The position numbers were made by a program, and so were the translations under genes. From assembly GCA_013368315.1 (NCBI GenBank), contig JAACJM010000301.1:30253-94252 (forward strand): a stretch of 64,000 bases of DNA, in the 5' to 3' direction. Origin of the DNA: Tetrapyrgos nigripes. Taxonomy: Eukaryota > Basidiomycota > Agaricomycetes > Agaricales > Campanellaceae. The notes beneath the pieces were generated by a model. That model was not told the origin of the DNA and did no database searches. It saw only the letters and a list, made by a program, of their open reading frames with translations. Shown here one piece after another: positions 56,523 to 64,000 of the stretch. Each line of letters starts with the position of its first letter. The first letter of the stretch is position 1.

Positions 56523-57314
56523 ATGTCTGAAAACCCTGCCTCAGCCACAGCTGCTGTGGGAGGAACCCAAGCTCCCCGAGATGCTGCACCACCCGATGAC
56601 GACACCCAGTCCTCGGTCTTTCCTAATACGACTACTAAAGAACGAGGAGTAAAGCCAGAAAAGTTCACAGGAGACCGGAACCAAACAAAGGATTGGATGG
56701 CCGAATTTAACAACTACCTCCGGCTCAATGATCAAGTCTACCCCACTGAAGAGGAGAAGATATCATTCTTCCTCACGTTGTTCTCAGGAGAAGAAGCAAA
56801 ACGATGGGCTCATAACATGATGGTAAAGGTGTTTGAGGAAGAAGACAATTTCAGCGACAGCGACGAAGAATATACAAGCACCGAAGAAGATCCTTCTGCC
56901 TCGAAACCGGGAATGAAAGGAAAATCCTGGACTTTACGCGAAGTAAAGCGAGAATTCCTACGGGATTTCAAACCCTCAGCTCAGGAGACCCAGGCCCAAA
57001 CCAAAATAGAACACATTAGAATGGAGGGAGCCCTGGCCAATATAGATAAGTACAACTCCCAATTCAAAAGATACGCTGACGATACTGGCTATAACGACAA
57101 GGCGTTAATGAAGTACTATCGAAAAGGACTCCCCCGAGGACTAGTTGACCGGATCTCCTACCTATCCACTCAACCCAGAAATCTCGCAACATTACAAAAG
57201 GCAGCAGTAAAACAACACATGATTTGGTTAGAGAGGCAGGAAGAGAAAACCTCATGGAGTAAACCCCAGGAAGAGGGCCACAGGGCACGAGAAGTGGTCG
57301 GGCAAGGAGTATAG
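56523..57314 (+). CDS. Gag capsid protein of chromovirus B
   Basis: 263 residues from ATG 56523 (MSENPASATAAVGGTQAPRD). The capsid-type retrotransposon gag core is clear: KPEKFTGDRNQTKDWMAEFN, LTLFSGEEAKRWAHNM, FLRDFKPSAQETQAQTKIEH and YNSQFKRYADDTGYNDKALM, then YYRKGLPRGLVDRISYL. An acidic insert (FSDSDEEYTSTEEDPS) lies mid-protein. The stop at 57314 comes just before the nucleocapsid part, which is in another frame. The role is assembly of virus-like particles. Confidence 0.8.
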   Translation: MSENPASATAAVGGTQAPRDAAPPDDDTQSSVFPNTTTKERGVKPEKFTGDRNQTKDWMAEFNNYLRLNDQVYPTEEEKISFFLTLFSGEEAKRWAHNMMVKVFEEEDNFSDSDEEYTSTEEDPSASKPGMKGKSWTLREVKREFLRDFKPSAQETQAQTKIEHIRMEGALANIDKYNSQFKRYADDTGYNDKALMKYYRKGLPRGLVDRISYLSTQPRNLATLQKAAVKQHMIWLERQEEKTSWSKPQEEGHRAREVVGQGV

Positions 57315-57400
57315 AAGTAAATGCCTTCCAAGACAGCGTCCCAGGTGCATCTTCAATCACTAAATATCCACCAAAACTGACCCCCCAAGAAAGGGAAAAG

Positions 57401-57670
57401 ATGAGAAAGGAAGGGCGATGCTTCAGATGCCGAGGACAGGGACATATGGGAAATGATTGTCCTACGTTCCCTAGTACACCCCCGACCATTCCCAACAACA
57501 CGACCTGGAGACCCTCCATAAAGAAAACCACAGTCGGTACCGAGACCTCAGATCCCAAGGTCAACGCTACCACGGATAATATCTCAGAACTCACTGCCAG
57601 AATCGGAGCATTGTCAGGAGAAGAGAAAGAAGGACTACTAAAAAAGTTCGTAATGGAATCGGATTTTTGA
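57401..57670 (+). pseudogene. Gag nucleocapsid zinc knuckle of chromovirus B (out of frame)
   Basis: REKMRKEGRCFRCRGQGHMG-NDC is a CX2CX4HX4C knuckle that binds RNA. The frame continues to MESDF. It is separated from the capsid frame by two stop codons and a shift around 57312-57320. Confidence 0.75.
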
Positions 57671-57840
57671 AAACCTCCCCTGCCACGTCGTCAGGAGGAG
57701 GGACATGGACATACATACCAGTAAAACACAGGCAATACACGAGCCTTATACCCTTTTATAAGCCACGATCCCCATCTGAATTAAGAATCACGGCAATCAC
57801 TTGAAATCAACAGACCCCTTCAATAGAGCTTAAAACCGAA

Positions 57841-58812
57841 TTGATCGGGAAAATAACTGGACGAAAAATCGACGCAACTGCTCTACTAGACAGTGGAGCA
57901 GAAGGAATCATCATTAATGACGCCTTTGCCCGAAAACATCATCTCAATCGCATTCCCCTAGAAAAACCATTTCCAGTTCGAAACGTCGACGGATCAGATA
58001 ACGTGATGGGATGGGTAAGACACTACACCATTCAAAAACTATGAATCTACACCCAAGACCACCAATCTCACCACGAAGAAACCGCTGAGTTTTACATCAC
58101 GGATATCGGAGATCACGATATCATTTTGGGTACTGATTGGTTACGACACCATAACCCGGAGATCGACTGGACAACATCAGAAATCAACCTAACACGATGC
58201 CCCAGCACTTTTACACGCGAAAAAGCCCCAGTACGAACCAAAGCTAAGTCGAAAACCTCCCCTCCGAAAACAAAACAACCTGAAATAGTTGATCCCAGAA
58301 TACATCACCGAAATTACCAAGTAATATTCAAAGACATTGTAGGACCTTACAAAATGATACCACAACCTAAGGTGGCCAGACAACGTCGATCACAACAACC
58401 TAGGAAGATCCGACTACAACGAATTGACTTAGGAGCAACACTCAGCTCAGAAGATACGACCGGACAATGGAGCATCCCAGGACAATGGAGTGAACTCGTT
58501 ATGGAATATCTAGATACCCCTAGCAACCCCGACGAAGGTCCATCAGAAACCAAGCTGAGTATCCGAGCTGCCTTTACCAAAGCACTTCAAAACACTAAAA
58601 ACGAATCTACGAACTCGCCGACCTCATTACAAGAACAAATACCCGAACAGTATCACAAATACTTGTCAGTGTTTGACAAAAAGACTTCAGAACGTCTACC
58701 CCAAGAAGCGATTGGGACCATGCAATCGAGCTACAAGACGGCTTCCAACCACGCGCATGTAAAACATACCCTCTCTCCCCAAACGAACAATCCGAACTTG
58801 ACTCCTTCCTGA
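57841..58812 (+). pseudogene. Protease region of chromovirus B pol (broken)
   Basis: Retropepsin motif ALLDSGAEGIIIN at about 57878-57916, then NVDGSDNVMGWVRHYTIQKL, a TGA (58042-58044, one C-to-T from CGA), then DIGDHDIILGTDWLRHHNPE. The linker to RT continues to QEQIPEQYHKYLSVFDKK and loses frame near 58712. Confidence 0.75.
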
Positions 58813-59888
58813 ACGAAAATCTCGAAAAGGGATATATTAAAGCATCAAAATCCCCAATGGCAAGTCCCTTCTTCTTCGTTAAGAAAAAAGACGGAAAGCT
58901 ACGCCCAGTACAGGACTACAGAGCGCTCAATAAGGGTACCGTAAAAAACGCATACCCACTACCCCTCATCCCAGAACTAATTGACAAACTCAAAAACGCA
59001 TACGTGTTCAGTAAAATCGATCTATGGTGGGGATACAATAACATCCGTATCAAAGAAGGGGACGAATGGAAAGCCGCCTTCAAAACCAACCGAGGACTAT
59101 TTGAGCCGACAGTCATGTTTTTTGGATTAATGAACTCGCCAGCGACCTTCCAAGCGATGATGAACACTATTTTCAAGGATCTCATTGACCAAGGGAAGAT
59201 CGTCATGTATATGGATGACATTCTGGTATTCACCCATGACCTAGAAGAACATCGAGAACTAGTCCAAACAGTTCTACAACGACTACGAGACAACGACCTA
59301 TATGCCAAACCCGAAAAATGCGTATTCGAAGCTGACCAGGTCGACTTCTTGGGACTGATTGTCTCTCACGACACTTTGTCAATGGACCCAGCCAAAGTAG
59401 AAGGAGTACTCGAATGGCCAACCCCCAAAACAGTAAAGGAAGTTCAGGCCTTCTTGGGATTTGGAAACTTTTACAGACGTTTCATCAAAGACTTTTCGAA
59501 AATCGCACGTCCCCTCTTTGATCTGACGAGGAAGGACAACCACTGGAACTGGGGAACAGAGGCCGAAAAAGCATTCCAATCCCTCAAAACGGCCTTCACA
59601 TCCAAACCCGTTCTACTGATGCCAGATCACACGAAGCTGTACCGAGTGGAAGTAGACGCATCAGACTACGCAACGGGGGGAATACTTATGCAAACTGGGG
59701 AAGACAATCGATGGCACCCAGTCGCCTACATCTCCAAATCCCTCTCAGAGACCGAACGAAACTACGACATCCACAACAAGGAATTATTGGCAAACAAGGA
59801 GTCTTCCACACTTCCAACAAGGAGTCTTCCACACTTCCCTATTAACGCCGTATGTCGAGACGGACGCTCACAGAACGAACTACCCTGA
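58715..59888 (+). pseudogene. Reverse transcriptase and partial RNase H of chromovirus B
   Basis: After a frame change, WDHAIELQDGFQPRACKTYP leads into the RT. It has SPFFFVKKKDGKLRPVQDYR, YPLPLIPELIDKL, FSKIDLWWGYNNIRI, the catalytic IVMYMDDILVFTHD and FLGLIVSHDTLSMDP. RNase H starts normally (YRVEVDASDYATGGILMQTG, then NYDIHNKELLA). The frame then runs into a duplicated 23-base string (59793-59815 and 59816-59838) and a deletion removing the rest of RNase H and all of integrase. Confidence 0.85.
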
Positions 59889-60105
59889 ACCTCCTGCCGA
59901 ACTGCTAGACGCAGATGAAGAATACGATGTTGAAATGATACTAGACTCAAAACCAACCAGAAACAGAAAAGGGACCCAATACATCATCAAATGGTTGGAT
60001 TACCCCGACTCAGAGAACACTTGGGTACCTACGTCAAACCTGACCAAGGTAAAAAACATGATTGAAGATTTCCACCAGAAACATCCCCAAGCTTACCAAC
60101 ATTAA
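59881..60105 (+). pseudogene. Integrase tail and chromodomain of chromovirus B
   Basis: YPEPPAELLDADEEYDVEMI, then RKGTQYIIKWLDYPDSENTW and NMIEDFHQKHPQAYQH, ending TAA at 60103-60105. This is a chromodomain with the aromatic positions Y, W and W in place, which in chromoviruses targets integration to heterochromatin. It is not in frame with the RT part. Confidence 0.85.
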
Positions 60106-60261
60106 CGGCGTCTACTGTCACAACCCAACGGACAAACTTGGCTGTCTCCCATTACCGCGGACACGAACTTGTTAAAAAGCGACTACATCGAACTCAAACG
60201 ACAAACCAAAGCTCAATCACATTCTACCAGACACCTCTTCACCCTCTCATTTACCTCCATC

Positions 60262-60798
60262 ATGACTACACCCATCGCTATCACAGTCTCAACTACCACC
60301 ACAACAACAATCGACCCGTTGACGGACAACACCGGACGCTGCAGATACGGTCAACGTTCAGGCCGGTGTTGCAGATTAGATGAAGGGCACACAGGGAGGC
60401 ACAGCGGATGTAATCAATGCATCTGGCCAGGGCATGAGTCGTCAAAATGATGCAGGTTAGGAGCAGGACACCGAGCAAGATGCGCTACCTACCGGTCTAG
60501 CCTCCGAACCAACGAACGAAACAACCTGGGATGGGGAGATGTGAGCGTATGGGGAGGAAACACTCAGTTAAACTATGTCGATGACAACGTCGGATGGGGT
60601 AACAACAACGACAGATGGGGTACATGGGAAGGAATAGGATGGGGGGGACGTGAGTCAGACCTAACAGGATGGGGCACCTTCCCCAATGACTCACCCGAAA
60701 CTTGGCCGACTATACATGGTTTGGACAAAAGGATCAAGAAGCAGTGGACAAAGCAGTGGACCAATTGGCTTCCGAGCTCCAGTGAAAGCTCGACCTAG
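60262..60798 (+). pseudogene. 3' accessory ORF of chromovirus B, one internal TGA
   Basis: 178 codons from ATG 60262 to TAG, in one frame except TGA at 60448-60450. Element C has CGA at the matching codon, so the stop is one C-to-T change. The first part is Thr-rich. A Cys/His part follows: GRCRYGQRSGRCCRLDEGH-x3-H, QCIW and CRLGAGHRARC. The C-terminus is a Trp/Gly-rich part with repeated GWG (NVGWGNNNDRWGTWEGIGWG). It has no recognised domain; it could be a nucleic-acid-binding or Argonaute-hook-like (GW) protein, which is speculation. Confidence 0.6.
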
Positions 60799-60809
60799 AG
60801 GGGGGGTAG

Positions 60810-61276
60810 TGTCATGAATCGCCTCCCGCCTCCTTCATTTTCTCTTCATTTCCTTCTACTTCCTATTCACTTCTATTCACTTCTATTCACTGTTCTATCA
60901 TCTTCCATAAACCCATAAACACTAATTACTTCTCACCATCGTCCATCCCGATCTATGACTCACTTCTCCACTCCCTTTATCTCCATGGACATTCTCACTT
61001 ATATACTTCTTTACTTGACTCACATTCTTATCTCCTCTGATCCCTAAGCTCCACGGACATTCTCACATATTCATTTCTCTCTTATATATATCTTAGATCT
61101 CGTAGCTAGATTCCTTAGTCTGTTCACTTCGTCTCCACTCCGCTCCTAGTACAGTGCTACTCGTTCCCTTCTCGTCTCTATCATTCTTTCTCTATCTCAT
61201 CTCATTGTAACTCGCCGAATCTATCTTGTTCATTGTGTGACTTGGGTGGTTTTGCTAAGTGACAACATTCTTGACA
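60810..61276 (+). repeat. 3' LTR of chromovirus B
   Basis: 467 bases, preceded by the polypurine tract gagggggggtag. Confidence 0.9.
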
Positions 61277-61281
61277 TGTGA

Positions 61282-62289
61282 GGAGCCTCACAGGTTGGCA
61301 GGCGTGAACAATCTCAAGGAGTTGTTGCACGAGGTCATCTTTCGTCTATACAGTTCGAGACATAAAACCAAACTCGCTGATTCGAGTAGGGTGGTCGACC
61401 GACTCTGTAATTGAAATCCAAAGATCCTTCACCCTGTCTACCCCATTCTCCCAAATTCGCTTTGAACCTACTGTAACCCCTTCTGATTACGAACGGGCTC
61501 CACTTCCCCTCCCTTGCTACCTCTTACACACTAAATACTGGGTCTCCCACAGAAGAAACATATGAGCAAATCCTTGGAGTTTCAACTGACACTTTATCTG
61601 TGCAAGACGTTGGGTGTGGAAACTTATATCAGGTGACGTAGTCCTCTCGATATTTTCATACATAACAGTGAAAGAGGACTTCAATACAGGAGAAACTGTG
61701 GTTCAGATTAGAGGACCTCTATTCCTCAGAGAACACGTCGACTACTCTCCATTATCACCTTCCCCCGACTACGGGTTACCCTCCTCCTTTATCCTAGGGC
61801 CCAACTACCTGGCTTAACCAGTATATGACCAGTCAATGATCCACATCTGCAGACCCAAACCTTCACTGTGCCGATCGACCACACATATTCCACCCTGACT
61901 CATCCCGAGACGCCGCCTACCTCCCCAAAAATGGTGACGATCTTTGGGTTCCGTGCACCACACAACTGTGCCTGAACAGATATAACACTCAACGACTTAC
62001 TGCCGAAGAAATCCCGAGTTGGTTACACGTTATAACCCAGCTCCAAGAACTTGCAATTCGAAAGGCACACCCAAAACCCAATCCTAAAACTGAATCAGGC
62101 CAAGGATCCTCTACACCTACCAACCAACCTTCCGAATCTAACCCCATGCCAGAATCACCTTCCAACAACCTGTCAGACAACCCCACTTCCCCCCTTCTTC
62201 TCCCACCATTCCGTCTGCTGAAGGACCATCTGTAGCCCCTCGTCGCCCTCCTACACCAGACCCAAACGGCTCAGTCATGGCTGATACAC
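61282..62289 (+). pseudogene. 5' internal region of chromovirus A (decayed)
   Basis: Resumes the leader of A after the B insertion. Short frames such as 61614-61817 and Pro/Ser-rich stretches precede gag. No intact ORF. Confidence 0.4.
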
Positions 62290-63287
62290 CTCCTGTTGGA
62301 TCAAACGGTACTTCCGAACGAGGAAGAAAGCCCAACGCCTTCAATGGAGAATGTAGTGAGGCAAAATGATGGTTGGCCCTATTTAATAACTATCTATGCA
62401 TGAATAAAAGCAAGTACCCTACTGAGGAAAGTCAGGTTTCGTTATTCCTGTCATTCTTCACGGGAGAAAAAGGAGATTAATGGAAAGAGATGAAGACGAG
62501 GAAGATGAAGAATTGGTGGACACGCCGGAGAAACGTAGATGGATAACTTTGAAACAGATATGTGATAGGTTCAAAAGGGATTTCAAAGCTCTCACCTCGG
62601 AAGACGTGGCGAGGACGAAGATCAAGTTTGCTAGAATGAAAGGGACGGATATTAGTAGTTACAACAGCATCTTCGACACGTACAGAGAAGAATCTGACTT
62701 CGGAGAAAACGGCATTGTTAGAATTTTATCAGGATGGGTTACCACCTAAACTCAGAGAAGCAGTCGGAAGAACGTATCCAAAGTGGGATGACTTCGAGGA
62801 ATACAAGGAAAGAGCTGTAGAACTCCATTTAGAATGGTTGAAGGAATGGGAAAGACAAGGACGCTGGAAAACTACTTCAACGTCGAAGAGTAGTCCAGGT
62901 CCGTCTCAGGGAAGAACGGTAGCAAGCGTCAATGTGCTTATGAATACAGGACCAGGTGCTAACTCGTCTTTTACACCTGATGAAAGAGATTGACTTCGGA
63001 AACTAGGAGCATGCTTTGCATGTAGACAAACTGGACACATGAGCAATGAATGTCCAAAATTCCCAAGAGCATCATCTCAAAACGCTTCCCGAACTTTCCC
63101 CTCTCACGCTATTCAAACAGCTGAAACCGCACCTTCACCACCGGTAATGGTAGCTCAGGCATCTTCATCTCGAAACACAATCAAGGATATTTCCGACATG
63201 GTTAACAGGGTTAAAGGATTAGAAGGGGAAGAAAAGGAACAAGCGACCGTCTATTTAAAAGACATTATGTCTAAATTGGATTTTTGA
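62290..63287 (+). pseudogene. Gag of chromovirus A (broken)
   Basis: Readable parts are KPNAFNGECSEAK, WLALFNNYLCMNKSKYPTEE and VSLFLSFFTGEKG, then in other frames LLEFYQDGLPPKLREAVGRT and KERAVELHLEWLKEWERQ. The zinc knuckle is ACFACRQTGHMSNEC (about 63011-63055) and the frame ends MSKLDF at 63287. Stops at 62368, 62478 and 62991, and at least two shifts, make it non-functional. Homologous to gag of B. Confidence 0.65.
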
Positions 63288-63409
63288 ATCACTCCTCTGC
63301 TACATCGTCAGTAGGAGTAGAACAGTACACTGGACAGTTAAAGGACAATCGATATAGTGTGTTATACCCCTCTAGTGAGCAAGTCTTTCCTTCAGAACTA
63401 AGAATGTTG

Positions 63410-63858
63410 GCAATCACTCGTAACCGACAGATACCATCAATCACACTCAAAACTGAATTAATTGGCAAAGTTACTGCAGAAAAATCGACGTGAACGCCCT
63501 AATAGACAGCGGTGCAGAAGGCATAATCATCAACAGCTGGTTCACACAAAAACATCAACTCACCCTTCTTCCTATCAAAAAACTGTTCCCAGTACGAAAC
63601 ATTGACGGCTCCGAAAACACTATGGGATGGGTACGAGAATACACTATCCAAAATCTCCATATCTATTCCCGAGACAACAAAGCATATCACGAAGAGAAGG
63701 CCAAGTTCTACGTGACGGACATCGGGGATCATGATATAATCCTCGGTACCGACTGGTTGGAAGAACATAACCCAGACATAGATTGGTCAGACTCACGGAT
63801 AGGCATGACTAGATGCCCAGAAACATGTATCATAGCGAATCCCCCATTCACCATTTGA
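63410..63858 (+). pseudogene. Protease region of chromovirus A
   Basis: Retropepsin motif ALIDSGAEGIIIN at 63496 onward, then NIDGSENTMGWVREYTIQNL and DIGDHDIILGTDWLEEHNPD. It ends TGA at 63858. The start is shifted relative to the upstream KTELIGKVTAEKST. The rest of pol continues toward and beyond the window edge. Confidence 0.7.
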
Positions 63859-64000
63859 AAACTAAAAACAAAACCCTTGAAATCCACAGTCATCAATCCA
63901 AGAACCCACCACAAAGATTACCAAGTCAGATGGTTAGAACCAATTGGACAATTCAAACCAGTTGCCCAATCAAAAATTGCAGGACGACACCGTCGGATTC

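Larger units (their letters stand above)
54982..61276 (+). mobile_element. Chromovirus B (Ty3/gypsy), complete with both LTRs, 6,295 bases
   Basis: LTRs 54982-55487 and 60810-61276, exact 5-base target duplication tgtga (54977-54981 and 61277-61281), polypurine tract just before the 3' LTR. Coding order is upstream ORF, gag, zinc knuckle, protease, reverse transcriptase, part of RNase H, chromodomain and a 3' accessory ORF. Integrase is deleted and several frames are broken, so it is non-autonomous. The LTRs differ by about eight substitutions plus two indels by eye. Confidence 0.92.
54344..64000 (+). mobile_element. Chromovirus A (plus), interrupted by B, runs past window end
   Basis: 5' LTR 54344-54876, leader 54877-54981, then insertion of B with its target duplication, then internal sequence from 61277: gag, zinc knuckle and protease, to the window edge. 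Many stops. It was inserted into the 3' region of element C. Its left flanking pentamer is tctat. Confidence 0.75.

Overview
The window looks like nuclear DNA of a filamentous basidiomycete (Agaricomycetes type). The support is dense short GT-AG introns of about 50-75 bases, a NACHT-WD40 (NLR-like) receptor with near-identical WD repeats, two large DNA transposons with Tnp2/Plavaka-type transposases, Ty3 chromoviruses and a tyrosine-recombinase retroelement. No bacterial, organellar, rRNA or tRNA gene is visible. Species cannot be named from sequence alone.

The first 45 kb is a duplicated locus. Block A (1 to about 20.5 kb) holds the 3' end of a WD40 receptor gene, three copies of a 1.6-kb repeat (R1) and an array of decayed genes for a small EthD/dimeric alpha-beta-barrel-like protein (R2). 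Block B (about 20.8 to 45.5 kb) repeats the same order with a nearly complete NACHT-WD40 gene (14 WD repeats), one R1 copy and another R2 array. Each block was later invaded. Block A carries a 9,002-base composite element (11384-20385) made of a full 6.1-kb transposon plus a 2,853-base inverted copy of its own 5' half, framed by a 7-base target duplication. Block B carries a 9,860-base Plavaka-like transposon (27648-37507) with 105-base terminal inverted repeats and an 8-base target duplication, plus a fold-back element with a hAT-like element nested in it, and three hAT-like MITEs with exact 8-base target duplications (two of one family, one of another).

From 46.8 kb rightwards there is a broken glutamate-carboxypeptidase II (PSMA/NAALADase) pseudogene, a small fold-back element, and then a deep nest. 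A tyrosine-recombinase retroelement, itself split by a 648-base palindromic MITE, is interrupted by a minus-strand chromovirus (C). C is interrupted by a plus-strand chromovirus (A), and A is interrupted by a complete chromovirus (B, 54982-61276, 5-base target duplication). A runs past the window end.

Functionally, the only host genes likely to matter are the two NACHT-WD40 receptors, of the kind linked in other fungi to non-self recognition and regulated cell death. One is cut by the window edge and one is split by a single extra A in an A10 run. Many of the broken genes share CGA-to-TGA stops, as expected from cytosine-methylation decay. The composite element is the youngest-looking item: its two genes are open and its arms are almost identical. 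All coordinates and splice sites were read by eye; homology names are from recognised motifs, not searches.
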